Assembly: GCA_039812545.1 (NCBI GenBank)
Contig: JBDIAR010000001.1
Location: 1 to 64,000, forward strand
Reading direction: 5' to 3'
Length of the DNA stretch: 64,000 bases
DNA from: JBDIAR01 sp039812545
GTDB taxonomy: Bacteria; Actinomycetota; Actinomycetes; Actinomycetales; Dermatophilaceae
The notes under the pieces were generated by a model. It saw only the letters and a list, made by a program, of their open reading frames with translations. It did no database searches and was not told where the DNA came from. The first letter of the stretch is position 1. The number at the start of each line of letters is the position of its first letter. Positions 25,149-36,196 of the stretch are shown in pieces. A program made the position numbers and the translations under genes.

Positions 25149-25617
25149 TGCTGCTCCTGCTTGTCTGCCCGCCCTGAAAGTCTGTCGAGCAATATCGTCG
25201 GCGGCAGATCTTGACGAGTCGCTCAGGAAGTATTGACGTTCCATTAACACCTGACGTAGTTCGCCGCGGCATTTGTCGGTCCTCTCAGGATCGCGGATTT
25301 CCTTGGTGCTCAACGGTATTCGCAGTCAATAGGGCGAACCAGCGATAGGCGATAAAACGGACAATTGCCGAACTTCATCGGTTATCCCCTCGCCCTTTCG
25401 AGGTGAAATGTCCGTTTTGCTCCGCTTGTCCGATCAGTCGTTCCGGACCTCGTCGGGGGCGTTCTTCATGTTCCACATAGTTATTCAGGACCATCTTCAG
25501 GCTGGGCGCTCCCGGCGGTCCCGCCCGCGGCCTCGCTCACGAACGCGGCACCTGCCGCCGTGGCGGCTCACGAGCACCTCGGCGGCTCACGAGCGCTTGG
25601 CCTGGTTCCATTGAGCC
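25149..25617. other. Long A/T-richer intergenic region upstream of hutH
   Basis: About 470 bases with visibly lower GC than the rest of the window. It holds promoter-like TTGACG elements around 25212-25242, the structured element at 25354-25418, and a GC-rich repeat of CGGCTCACGAGC just before hutH (about 25564 and 25582). I see no credible protein gene; short frames here have no ribosome-binding site. Confidence 0.5.
25354..25418 (+). ncRNA. Possible structured RNA element (three-way junction) upstream of hutH
   Basis: Perfect outer arms AAAACGGACA (25354-25363) and TGTCCGTTTT (25409-25418) enclose two further hairpins: CCGA/TCGG (25368-25381) and CCTCG/CGAGG (25388-25403). This could fold as a three-way junction in an RNA leader about 200 bases before hutH. 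The same layout could instead be paired protein-binding sites. No known riboswitch class is recognised. Confidence 0.35.
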
Positions 25618-27258
25618 ATGACCCCGGCCGTTCCCGATCTCCCCACCCGCGTCCCCGATGCCGCCGGCCCCGATCCCGCCGGCCCCGCAGCCGACGAACC
25701 AACCGAACCCGTCGTCATCGGCGAACACCCCCTGCGGGTCGAGGACGTCGTCCGGGTCGCTCGTCCCGGACCCCGCCCGCCCCGGATCTCGATCGCCGAA
25801 CCCGCGCTGGCCCGGATCGCCGCCGCCCGCGACATCGTCGACGCCCTCGCCGACGACGTCGCACCCCATTACGGGGTATCGACCGGGTTCGGCGCCCTGG
25901 CCACCCGCCACATCCCCGTCGAGCTGCGGGCCCAACTTCAACGCTCCCTCGTGCGGTCGCACGCGGCCGGCAGCGGCCCCGAGGTCGAGACCGAGGTCGT
26001 GCGCGCCCTGATGGTGTTGCGCTTGGCCACCTTGACGACGGGACACACCGGCGTGAGCGTCGAAACCGCTCAGACGTATGCCGCGATGTTGTCTGCGGGG
26101 ATCACCCCGATCGTCCACGAATACGGCTCCCTCGGCTGCTCCGGCGACCTGGCGCCCTTGGCCCATTGCGCGCTCGCCGCCATCGGCGAGGGCCCGGTTC
26201 GGCTCGCCGACGGTCGCCGAGTCCCGGCGCAGGAGGCCCTGGCGGCATACGGCATACCGCCCGTCGTGCTGCGCGAGAAGGAGGGCCTGGCGCTGATCAA
26301 CGGCACCGACGGCATGCTCGGCATGCTCTGCCTGGCGATCGCGGACCTGACGATGTTGCTGCGGACCGCGGATCTCACGGCCGCGATGAGCGTGGAGGGC
26401 CTGCTCGGCACCGACCACGTCTTCGCCGCCGACCTGCAAGCCCTGCGGCCGCACCCCGGTCAGGCGGCCTCCGCCGCGAACCTGCGCCGACTCCTCGCCG
26501 ACAGCCAGATCCGCGCCAGCCACGACACCCCGGACTGCCCGCGGGTTCAGGACGCGTACTCGCTGCGGTGCGCTCCGCAGGTCCACGGCGCCGCCCGGGA
26601 CACCCTCGACCACGTCACGCGGGTGGCCGAGCGGGAACTCGCCTCGGCCATCGACAACCCGGTGGTCACCGCCGACGGACGCGTCGAGTCGAACGGCAAT
26701 TTCCACGGTGCGCCGATCGGGTACGCCCTCGACTTCCTCGCAATCGTGGCCGCCGACGTCGCCTCGATGAGCGAACGCCGCACCGACCGGTTCCTCGACA
26801 AGGCCCGCAACGCCGGGCTCAACCCGTTCCTCGCCGACGACCCCGGCGTCGACAGCGGCCACATGATCGCCCAATACACCCAGGCCGCCATCGTCTCCGA
26901 ACTCAAACGACTCGCGGTCCCGGCCAGCGTCGACTCCATCCCGAGTTCGGCGATGCAGGAGGACCACGTCTCGATGGGCTGGTCGGCCGGCCGCAAGCTG
27001 CGCCGCTCGATCGACGGGCTCACCCGCGTCATCGCCGTCGAACTGCTCACCGCGGCACGTGGCATCGCGTTGCGGGCGCCGCTGCACCCCGCCCCGGCCC
27101 ACGGCGCCGTCATCGACGCCCTGCGCGAGCGACTCCCCGACGCCGCACGCCCCGGCACCGACCGGTTCCTCGCCCCCGAGATCGAAGCCGCCGTGGCCCT
27201 GGTCGGCGACGGCGGCGCGCTGGCGGCGGCGGAGTCCGTCATCGGCCACCTGGAGTGA
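25618..27258 (+). CDS. hutH: Histidine ammonia-lyase
   Basis: A 546-residue lyase converting histidine to urocanate and ammonia, the first step of histidine use. The self-forming MIO cofactor segment is GCSGDLAPLAH near residues 177-187, with Cys where many family members have Ala before the key Ser-Gly. The active-site tyrosine segment HYGVSTGFGAL is near 82-92, and the downstream FLAPEIEAAVAL closes the domain. The first ~35 residues are Pro/Asp-rich and probably dispensable; no ribosome-binding site is seen before ATG 25618, so a later start is possible. hutF follows after 171 bases. Confidence 0.92.
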   Translation: MTPAVPDLPTRVPDAAGPDPAGPAADEPTEPVVIGEHPLRVEDVVRVARPGPRPPRISIAEPALARIAAARDIVDALADDVAPHYGVSTGFGALATRHIPVELRAQLQRSLVRSHAAGSGPEVETEVVRALMVLRLATLTTGHTGVSVETAQTYAAMLSAGITPIVHEYGSLGCSGDLAPLAHCALAAIGEGPVRLADGRRVPAQEALAAYGIPPVVLREKEGLALINGTDGMLGMLCLAIADLTMLLRTADLTAAMSVEGLLGTDHVFAADLQALRPHPGQAASAANLRRLLADSQIRASHDTPDCPRVQDAYSLRCAPQVHGAARDTLDHVTRVAERELASAIDNPVVTADGRVESNGNFHGAPIGYALDFLAIVAADVASMSERRTDRFLDKARNAGLNPFLADDPGVDSGHMIAQYTQAAIVSELKRLAVPASVDSIPSSAMQEDHVSMGWSAGRKLRRSIDGLTRVIAVELLTAARGIALRAPLHPAPAHGAVIDALRERLPDAARPGTDRFLAPEIEAAVALVGDGGALAAAESVIGHLE

Positions 27259-27429
27259 CCGGGACAGACCCGCCGCCACCTGGCATACACTCGGACGCCG
27301 TTCACCGTCAGCGCGTAGCATCGATCACGACGCTCTGAGCCATACGGCGGCCCGCCCCGGCGGGATCAGCCGACGGGATTCACCTGCACAGCCGTCCCAC
27401 AACGTCGTGGGGCCTACGAGGGAGTGGGA

Positions 27430-28749
27430 ATGACGAGCTACTGGGCGGACCACGCGTGGCTGCCACGCGGGCTCACGGCGCGGGTGCGGATCCGAGTGAG
27501 CCAGGGCCTGATCGCCGGCATCGAAACCGACGTCGACGCGACCTCCGGTGACGTCCGGCTGCGCGGCGTCGTCCTGCCGGGACTGGCCAACGCCCACAGC
27601 CACGCCTTCCACCGAGCCCTGCGCGGGCACGTCCAGGAGCACGCGAGCAATATCTTGACCTGGCGTGACCGCATGTATGCCATTGCCCGCCAGTTGAATC
27701 CGGACACTTACCTGGCGCTGGCCCGGGCCGTCTACTGCGAGATGGCGCTGGCGGGTTACACGCTGGTCGGCGAGTTCCACTACGTCCACCACCGCCCGAA
27801 CGGCAAGCCCTACGGCGATCCCAATGTGATGAGCCAGGCGCTGCGCCAGGCGGCCTCCGAGGCCGGGGTCCGGCTGACGATCCTCGACAGCGCGTACTTC
27901 CACGGCGCCCTGACCGGTGAGGGGCACCTGCCGCTCGACGAGGTCCAGGCCAGGTTCGGCGATCCCTCCGTGGGTGCTTGGCTGACCCGGGCCGATCAGC
28001 GCATCGAGACCCCCAAGTGCCGGCTCGGGTATGCCGCCCACTCCATCCGGACTGTGTCTCGCGACGAACTCGCCGAACTCGTCGCCGCGGTCGGCGACCG
28101 TCCGCTGCACGTGCACCTGTCCCAGCAGCCCGCGGAGAACCTCGCCGCCCAGATGTACTACGGCCAGAGCCCGGCGCGGCTGCTGGACAGCGCCGGGGCG
28201 CTCGGCCCACGCACCACGGTCGTGCACGCCACGCACCTGTCGGACGAGGACATCCACCTGATCGGCGGCACCGGGACCGGCAGCTGCATCTGCCCGACGA
28301 CCGAACGCGACCTGGCCGACGGGATCGGCCCGGCCCGACGCCTGCACGACGCGGGTTCGCCGATCAGTCTGGGCAGCGACAGCCACGCCGTCGTGGACGC
28401 CTTCGAGGAGTTGCGGGCGCTGGAGATGAACGAGCGGGTGGCCACCAACGAGCGCGGCCGGTTCGACACCGGGGACCTCATCCTGGCCGGTTCGTTCAAC
28501 GGCTATCGCTCGCTGTGCTGGGACGACGGTGGTCACCTCAGCACGGGGGCGCTCGCGGATTTCGTCGTCGTCAAGCAGGATTCGGTCAACACGGCGGGCT
28601 GCCAGCCGGGCCAGATGATCTATGCCGCGACGACCCAGGACATCGAGACCGTGGTCGTCGGTGGGACGGTGATCGCCGCGGGTGGGCAGCATCGCCTCGG
28701 GCCGGTCGGCCCGATGCTCAAGGCCGCGATTGCCCCCTTCTGGGACTGA
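27430..28749 (+). CDS. hutF: Formimidoylglutamate deiminase
   Basis: A 439-residue amidohydrolase converting N-formimidoylglutamate to N-formylglutamate. Metal ligands are visible: HSHAFHRALRGH near residues 54-65, GEFHYVHHRPNG near 113-124, HVHLSQQPAEN near 226 and the aspartate in SLGSDSHAVVDAFEEL near 312-327. The segment with HxxxRG and FHYVHH distinguishes HutF from guanine deaminase relatives. ATG 27430 is 5-6 bases after GGGAG; the GTG at 27424 is less likely. With hutH it implies the five-step route via formylglutamate; hutU, hutI and hutG are not in the window. Confidence 0.92.
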   Translation: MTSYWADHAWLPRGLTARVRIRVSQGLIAGIETDVDATSGDVRLRGVVLPGLANAHSHAFHRALRGHVQEHASNILTWRDRMYAIARQLNPDTYLALARAVYCEMALAGYTLVGEFHYVHHRPNGKPYGDPNVMSQALRQAASEAGVRLTILDSAYFHGALTGEGHLPLDEVQARFGDPSVGAWLTRADQRIETPKCRLGYAAHSIRTVSRDELAELVAAVGDRPLHVHLSQQPAENLAAQMYYGQSPARLLDSAGALGPRTTVVHATHLSDEDIHLIGGTGTGSCICPTTERDLADGIGPARRLHDAGSPISLGSDSHAVVDAFEELRALEMNERVATNERGRFDTGDLILAGSFNGYRSLCWDDGGHLSTGALADFVVVKQDSVNTAGCQPGQMIYAATTQDIETVVVGGTVIAAGGQHRLGPVGPMLKAAIAPFWD

Positions 28750-28773
28750 TCGCGGCCCGCTGCGGGATCGACG

Positions 28774-29046
28774 TCAGGCGTCCTTGGCCTTCGGCGCGTG
28801 GCCGGCGGAGTCGATGTAGTACTGGGCCGCCTTGCGCTGCGCGGCGGTGCGGGCGGCTCCGACCGCCAGCCCGGTGAGTGCCGCGAAGGCCAACGCCTCG
28901 CCCCAGCCGGTCTCCTCCACATCGGTGGGGTCGACGGGGACCTCGCGACCGGAGCTCTTCCACAGGGCCGAGACGAGCTTGTTCGCAACCAGCCCGGCCA
29001 GGACGGCCGAACCCGTGCCGAGGATCTTCCACGCCGCCGAACCCAT
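28774..29046 (-). CDS. DUF4235 family small membrane protein
   Basis: A 90-residue protein with the DUF4235 pattern: WKILGTGSAVLAGLVANKLVSALW at residues 6-29, then a GREVPVDP linker, then GWGEALAFAALTGLAVGAARTAAQR near 47-71. There are two membrane helices and a charged tail. It is widespread in actinobacteria and its function is unknown. It is convergent with hutF and divergent from the thiamine operon, so it is probably a single-gene unit. Confidence 0.85.
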   Translation of the reverse strand: MGSAAWKILGTGSAVLAGLVANKLVSALWKSSGREVPVDPTDVEETGWGEALAFAALTGLAVGAARTAAQRKAAQYYIDSAGHAPKAKDA

Positions 29047-29187
29047 ATGACTCGCCTACCCGTCGCCTGTGTGTGCTTGGTCTGGTACGTGTGCATCGTC
29101 TGCGACCCGCGCCCGGTCCGAGGCGGCCGGGGCGTTGATCATGTCCGACTGTGCCACGCCGAAGGGTGTACCGTCATCTCACCAACG

Positions 29188-29279
29188 ACAGGGGAGCGCG
29201 ATAGCGCTGAGAGTGCGGCCCACCCACGGGCCGCAGACCCTCGAACCTGCTCCGGTTAGCACCGGCGAAGGGAGTCAGC
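29188..29279 (+). promoter_or_regulatory. TPP riboswitch (THI box)
   Basis: The conserved THI elements appear in order: GGGGAGC (29191-29197), the CTGAGA core (29207-29212), a variable stem GTGCGGCC/GGCCGCAG, ACCCTCGAACCTG (29237-29249), then CCGGTTAGCACCGGCGAAGG. The AGGGAG at 29269-29274 is both the end of the aptamer and the likely ribosome-binding site for thiB, so thiamine pyrophosphate probably blocks translation initiation. Confidence 0.95.
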
Positions 29280-29282
29280 TGT

Positions 29283-30440
29283 ATGCCGATCCATCCGTTC
29301 CGCTCGACGCTGCGGTCGGCCGCCGGGGCCGCTCTGACCGTGGGCGCGCTGGCCGCGTGCTCGCTCAGTTCCGGCGGCTCCACGACCTCGACCTCCCCGG
29401 CGCCCGCCCCCGGGACGACGAGTTCGTCGGGCACCTCGGGAGGTTCGGCGCCGGCCGGCGGTAAGGCGTGTCCCGACGGGGGCACCGTCCAGGTCGCGAC
29501 CCACGACTCGTTCAAGGTGCCCGACGCGGCGCTCGCGGCGTTCACCGCCGCGAGCGGCTGCCGGGTGCAGATCCTCAAGAACGGCGACGCCGGTCAGCTG
29601 ACCACCAAGCTGGTCCTCACCAAGAGCTCGCCGATCGCGGACGCCGTCTACGGCATCGACAACACCTATGCCGGTCGTGCGGTGTCCGCCGGGCTGCTCA
29701 CGGCATACACGCCGGCCCTCCTGCCGCCCGGGGCGGCGGATCATGCGGCCACCGGCGCCGGTGCCGCCGTCCTGACCCCGGTCGACTACGGCGACGTCTG
29801 CGTCAACATCGACGACACCTGGTTCGCCGCCAGCCAGATCGCACCGCCGAAGACCTTCGAGGATCTGACCAAAGCGTCCTACAAGGACCTGTTCGTCACC
29901 CCCTCGCCGACCACGTCGAGCCCCGGCATGGCGTTCTTCCTGGCCACCGTCGCCACCTACGGTCAGGACGGCTGGACGGAGTACTGGACCAAGCTGAAGG
30001 CCAACGGGGTCAAGACCACCTCCGGCTGGTCGGACGCCTACTTCGTCGACTTCACCCAGGGCGGCGGCAAGGGCACCCGGCCGATCGTCTTGTCGTATGC
30101 GTCGTCGCCGCCGTTCACGATCCCCAAGGGCAAGACGAATCCGACGACCTCGGCGCTGCTGGACACCTGTTTCCGCCAGACCGAGTATGCCGGTGTCCTC
30201 GCCGGGGCCAAGAACGAGGCGGGCGCCAAGGCGTTCGTCGACTTCCTCCTGACGTCCGCGGTGCAGGAGTCCATCCCGGACAACATGTACATGTACCCGG
30301 TGGTCAACACGGTTGCGCTGCCGGCGAGTTGGGCCCGCTGGGCGAAGCTGCCCCAGGCGCCGCTCAGCGTGGACCCGGACGTCATCGACTCGAAGCGGGA
30401 CGCCTGGCTCAAGGCGTGGACGGAGCTGATGGGTTCGTGA
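29283..30440 (+). CDS. thiB: Thiamine ABC transporter substrate-binding lipoprotein
   Basis: A 385-residue periplasmic-type binding protein. The N-terminus is a lipoprotein signal with lipobox LAAC (Cys about residue 23), followed by a Ser/Thr/Gly/Pro-rich tether. The mature domain has VQVATHDSF, LVLTKSSPIADAVYGIDNTYAGRA and VNIDDTWF, features of TbpA/ThiB. LPASW and LDTCFRQTEYAGVLAGAKN occur in the C-terminal lobe. The TPP riboswitch directly upstream supports thiamine as ligand. The stop overlaps the thiP start by GTGA. Confidence 0.94.
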   Translation: MPIHPFRSTLRSAAGAALTVGALAACSLSSGGSTTSTSPAPAPGTTSSSGTSGGSAPAGGKACPDGGTVQVATHDSFKVPDAALAAFTAASGCRVQILKNGDAGQLTTKLVLTKSSPIADAVYGIDNTYAGRAVSAGLLTAYTPALLPPGAADHAATGAGAAVLTPVDYGDVCVNIDDTWFAASQIAPPKTFEDLTKASYKDLFVTPSPTTSSPGMAFFLATVATYGQDGWTEYWTKLKANGVKTTSGWSDAYFVDFTQGGGKGTRPIVLSYASSPPFTIPKGKTNPTTSALLDTCFRQTEYAGVLAGAKNEAGAKAFVDFLLTSAVQESIPDNMYMYPVVNTVALPASWARWAKLPQAPLSVDPDVIDSKRDAWLKAWTELMGS

Positions 30441-32137
30441 GCGCACCGGCCGGGGCGGCGGCGAGGCCGCCGACGCGCCCGGCCGGGCTGCTCGGCCCCC
30501 TCGGGATTGCGCTGACCGCCGCAATCCCGTTGGCATTCCTCGGGATCTTCTTCGTGTTGCCCGTGGTCGGAATGATCTCGCGTGGCCTGGTCGGCGAATC
30601 CGGTGTGGATCTGGGGGGATTCGCGGAGGTGTTCGGTCGCAGCCGCACCCTGGGGGTCATCCGGTTCACGGTGGGCAGTTCGCTGCTCGCGACCGCGGTG
30701 ACGGTCGCACTCGGCCTGCCCCTGGCATACACGTTGCATCGCTTGCGGATTCCCCTGGCGGGCCTCTGGCGCGCCCTGGTCATGATGCCCTTCGTCATGC
30801 CGACCGTCGTCGTCGGGGTGATGTTCCGTTCGCTGCTCGCACCCGGCGGGATGCTCGGCGGCCTCGGTCTGGACGGGTCCTGGGTGGCCATCCTCGCCGC
30901 CTTCGTCTTCTTCAATCTCGCGGTCGTCGTGCGGACCGTCGGCGGCGCCTGGGAGGCTCTCGACCCGCGCACCGAACAGTCCGCGGCGGCGCTGGGCGCC
31001 TCGCCGTGGACGGTGTTCCGCACGGTCACGGCACCGGCGCTCGCGCCGGCCGTCGTCTCGGCGGCCTCGGTGGTGTTCCTGTTCTGTTCCACGGCATTCG
31101 GCGTGGTGCTCACGCTCGGCGGGATGAAGTACGGCACGGTCGAGACCGAGATCTACCTGCTGACCACCACCCTGCTCGACCTGCGTGGCGCGGCAGCACT
31201 GAGCATCGTGCAGTTCGTGGCCGTCGCGGCGATGCTGTGGCTGGCCGGTCGCGCCCGCGAGCGGGTGGAGGGGCGACGGGTGGGTCGCGGGACCCGGTCG
31301 GCGCCTCTGCCTCTGCGTCGCGGTGGCCGGGGGTCCTGGGCGGCGGTCGGGGTGTCGGTCCTGACGATGGTGTTCATCGCGTTGCCCGTGACGTCGTTGG
31401 TGGTCCGGTCGTTCCGCGACGACGGGGGGTGGACGACCGCGAATTACGTCGCGCTGACGACATTGTCGAGCGACAACGCGCTGTCCGTCACCGTGTGGCA
31501 GGCGCTGTCCACGTCCTGGCGGATCGCGGTCGACGCCGCGCTGCTGGCCATGGCGCTCGGGCTCGCGGTGAGCGTCGTCGTGACCCGTCGGCCCCGGACG
31601 CCGGCCGGTCGACGAGGGCTGGCCGTCCTGGACGGGGCGTTCATGCTGCCGCTCGGGATCTCCGCTGTGACGGTGGGTTTCGGGTTCCTGGTGACCTTGG
31701 ACCGGCCGCCGTTGGACCTGCGATCCTCGCCGGTGCTCATCCCCATCGCGCAGGCCATGGTCGCGTTGCCGCTCGTCGTGCGGACCGTGGCTCCGGCGCT
31801 GCGGGCCATCGACGACCGTCAGCGGCAGGCCGCGGCCGCGCTCGGGGCGTCCCCCCTGCGGGTGTTGCTGACCGTCGACCTGCCGGTGGTGTGGCGACCC
31901 GTGCTGGCGGGTACCGGATTCGCGTTGGCGGTGTCGATGGGCGAGTTCGGGGCGACGAGCTTCCTTGCCCGACCGGACAACCCGACTCTGCCCGTCGTCG
32001 TCTACGGCCTCATCGGCCGACCCGGTGCCGAGAACTTCGGCATGGCCTTGGCCGCCTCCGTGGTCTTGTCCGCGGTCACCGTCGCCGTCCTCGGGGCCGT
32101 CGAACGCCTGCGGGTCGGCCGGTTGGGGGCGTTCTGA
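30437..32137 (+). CDS. thiP: Thiamine ABC transporter permease (two fused permease domains)
   Basis: A 566-residue membrane protein with about 12 helices in two homologous halves. Each half carries an EAA-type loop for the ATPase: EQSAAALGASPWTVFRTVT near residues 178-196 and QRQAAAALGASPLRVLLTVD near 461-480. A duplicated permease in one chain is the normal ThiP layout. GTG 30437 overlaps thiB by four bases, and the TGA overlaps the thiQ ATG by one base, so the three genes are translated as a unit. Confidence 0.93.
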   Translation: MSAPAGAAARPPTRPAGLLGPLGIALTAAIPLAFLGIFFVLPVVGMISRGLVGESGVDLGGFAEVFGRSRTLGVIRFTVGSSLLATAVTVALGLPLAYTLHRLRIPLAGLWRALVMMPFVMPTVVVGVMFRSLLAPGGMLGGLGLDGSWVAILAAFVFFNLAVVVRTVGGAWEALDPRTEQSAAALGASPWTVFRTVTAPALAPAVVSAASVVFLFCSTAFGVVLTLGGMKYGTVETEIYLLTTTLLDLRGAAALSIVQFVAVAAMLWLAGRARERVEGRRVGRGTRSAPLPLRRGGRGSWAAVGVSVLTMVFIALPVTSLVVRSFRDDGGWTTANYVALTTLSSDNALSVTVWQALSTSWRIAVDAALLAMALGLAVSVVVTRRPRTPAGRRGLAVLDGAFMLPLGISAVTVGFGFLVTLDRPPLDLRSSPVLIPIAQAMVALPLVVRTVAPALRAIDDRQRQAAAALGASPLRVLLTVDLPVVWRPVLAGTGFALAVSMGEFGATSFLARPDNPTLPVVVYGLIGRPGAENFGMALAASVVLSAVTVAVLGAVERLRVGRLGAF

Positions 32138-33170
32138 TGGACGGGCTGCACATCACCGACGCCACCGTCCGATTCGGTGGCACGACGGCGGTCGACCACG
32201 TCACCCTCGCGATTCCGGGGGGAACGGTGCTGGCCGTCCTCGGTCCCTCCGGTTGCGGCAAGTCGACCCTGCTGCGCGCCGTATGCGGGTTGGAGGATCT
32301 CTCCTCCGGCAGCGTGTCGTATGACGGTGACGATCTGGCCGCGGTCCCGACCTATCGGCGGGGGTTCGCGTTGATGTTCCAGGACGGCCAGCTCTTCGCG
32401 CATGCCGACGTCGCCGCCAACGTGGCATACGGCATGCGGCGCAAAGGGATTCGTGGCACGGAACTCGACGGGGAGGTGGAGCGCCTGCTCGAGCTGGTCG
32501 GACTCGGCGGGTATGGTCGGCGCCGCCCGGCGACCCTGTCCGGCGGCGAACAGCAGCGGGTCGCGCTGGCCCGGGCGCTGGCCGCCCGGCCGCGACTCCT
32601 GCTCCTGGACGAACCCCTGTCGGCGCTGGACCGCTCGCTGCGGGAGCGTCTGGCGGCGGACCTGCGGGCGATCCTCGTGGAGACCGGGACCACCGCCATG
32701 CTCGTCACCCACGACCACGACGAGGCGTTCACCGTCGCCGACCGGATGGCGGTGATGCTGCGCGGCCGGATCGTGCAGGAGGGACCGACGGCGCAGGTCT
32801 GGCAGTCGCCCGCCGATCCCGAGGTGGCCGAATTCCTCGGCTACGACACGGTTCTGGATCCCGAGGCCGCGGCCCTGCTCGGGTTGTCCCTCCCCGCAGG
32901 TGAACGAATCGCCTTGGGGCGCAGCGCGCTCCGCCTCGATCCGGCGGGACCGATCACGGCCACGGTGGTTCGGGCGGCGGCGGCCCGCGGCGGCATCCAC
33001 CTGGAGGTCCGCATCCCGGGACTGCCGCAGCTGCCGGCCGTCGGCGACCTGACCACCCCGCCGTCGCCCGGATCGCAGGTCCGGCTGCGCGTCGACCCCG
33101 CCGGCACCGCGGCCCTGGACCCCGCTCAACCCCCGCCCGCCCAATCCCCGGTTGGAGGTAAAACCGGCCG

Positions 33171-33174
<4 letters not shown>
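32137..33174 (+). CDS. thiQ: Thiamine ABC transporter ATP-binding protein
   Basis: A 345-residue ATPase. Walker A is [18 protein letters not shown] near residues 37-54, the signature is [19 protein letters not shown] near 134-152, Walker B is [13 protein letters not shown] near 154-166, and the switch histidine is in VTHDHDEAF. After about residue 225 there is a roughly 120-residue extension, probably a TOBE-like regulatory domain, longer than enterobacterial ThiQ. The stop codon lies in the apex of the hairpin at 33149-33199 and overlaps the convergent radical SAM stop. Confidence 0.92.
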
Positions 33175-34396
<1,222 letters not shown>

Positions 34397-34400
<4 letters not shown>

Positions 34401-35857
34401 GGGTGGACTCCTTCGCTGAGGTGGGCGCTGACCGCGGCGGCTGCGCGGTCGGCTGAACTGACACACGAGGCGATGCCGATCCCGTCGTACCCGGCCCCGG
34501 CATACCAGATCCCCGGCAGGACATCACGCACCCGAGCCATGATCGCCGGATGGCCGACCTCGAGTTGCGCCATGGCCGCCGGCCAGCGCCGGATGAGGAC
34601 GTCGGCGGGTTCGGCGGTCAGGCCGGTCAGGTCCGCCAGGTCGGCGCGCACGGCCCGCAGCAGCGCCTCGTCCGTGAGGGCGTCGGCGCTGTCCTGGCGC
34701 GCGCGGCCCACCGAGACCCGCACGATCGCGCGCCCGGGCGGGCGCACATGGGACCACTTGCTGGACAGGAAGACCGCCGCCTTCAGGGTGCGTCCGGAGT
34801 CCGACCGGGTGAGGATGCCGGTGCCCCGGTAGGCCGGGTGCGCGGCCAGGTCTGTGCTGTCGTATGCCAGGGCGAGCGTGGCGACCGAGGCGTAGGGGAT
34901 CTGGGCGAGTGCGTCGGCGGCGTCCGGGGCGAGCGGCTCGATCAGGGGGCCGGCCGCGCGCGCGGGCAGCGCCAGGACCACCGCCGACGCCGCAAGCGTG
35001 GTGGCCGCCGCGCCGCCGCAGTCGAGCGTCCAGCCGTCCGGGGCCCGGCGCAACCCGATGACCGGGCGGCCCGTCAGGACGTGGCCGCCGCCCGCCTCGA
35101 TCTCCCGACGCAGCCGCTCGACGAGGGTGGACAGGCCGCCCGGCAATGAGACGAAGACCGGAGAACCGCCCATCGGCCCAGCGCCACCGCCCGTCGGACC
35201 CGCCCCGCCCGGCCGGGGACGTCGTGAGAACCGAGCCAGCACCGAGGCGGTGAGTAGCGAACGCCGGGCCGCGTCGGCGCCGGCCAACAGCGGTGCGGCG
35301 GCGGCCAGCGAGAGGCGCCGCACGTCTCCGGCGTGCAGGCTGCCCATCATCGGGTCGACGAACGTCCGGGTCACCGCCGCCCCGAACCGATGGTCGACGA
35401 AGTCCGCGACCGAGGCGTCCGGGCCGACCGGGCGCCGCGCCGCCAGCGGTTCCACGGCGGCGCGCGCCACGGCATACGGGGACAACAGGCCGGCCCGCAG
35501 CACCGGCCGCAGGCGGGTCGGGCCGGCGGGGCCCACCCCGGCCGGGAGTCGGCGCAGTCCGCGAGCCGTGGCCAGCCAGGTACCCCCGGGACCCGCTGGC
35601 ACCGCCTGGTCGAGCAGCCCGAGGTCGCTCAGCAGGGCGCGCACCGGGGGAGCGGCCAGGTAGAGCGCCTCGGCGCCGAGTTCGACCGGGACCCCGCCCA
35701 GGGTGGCCGTGTCCAGCTGACCGCCCAGCCGCGGTCCGGCCTCCACGAGCGTCACCGGGTGTCCCGCGCGCGTCAGCCGGTATGCCGTCACGAGTCCGGC
35801 GATGCCTCCGCCCACCACGACGACGCGCGGCGGGGTCGCCGCCGGGCTGTGGGCCAT
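34397..35857 (-). CDS. hemY: Protoporphyrinogen/coproporphyrinogen oxidase
   Basis: A 486-residue FAD enzyme oxidising the porphyrinogen ring late in heme synthesis. In actinobacteria the usual substrate is coproporphyrinogen III. The dinucleotide fold VVVVGGGIAGLVTAYRLTRAGH starts near residue 12, FVSLPGGLSTLVERL is near 225, and the C-terminal GIWYAGAGYDGIGIASCVSS (about 450-470) closes the FAD site. I chose ATG 35857, which places the FAD loop as in relatives; the frame continues to 35971 with a Gly/Pro-rich stretch and no ribosome-binding site. It is co-transcribed with the radical SAM gene. Confidence 0.9.
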
Positions 35858-36196
35858 CTCACACCCCACGACTTCGGGGTGGGCTCTCTCGGTCGGCGGT
35901 GCACCGGCGGCGGCCGGATTGCCGTTGGGGAAGCCACCCATGCCGTCGGGGAAGGTGCGCTCGGAGACCATGATCGGGCCAGATTACCCGTTGTTACTCG
36001 TCGGTATGCCTGGCCTGCGGGGTTCTATGCGACGGCGGTAACCCATAGGCTGACGGCAGGACGCGGACGCACGCCTGAGGGCTGCGCCCGCCGTCTACGA
36101 GATGTACCGCCACCCGTGCCGAAGAAGGCGCCGGCTGTTCGCCGTCGTCCGATGGTGCCCGGGTGCACGCGGTGCGCAGACCGCCTAGTGCAAGGG

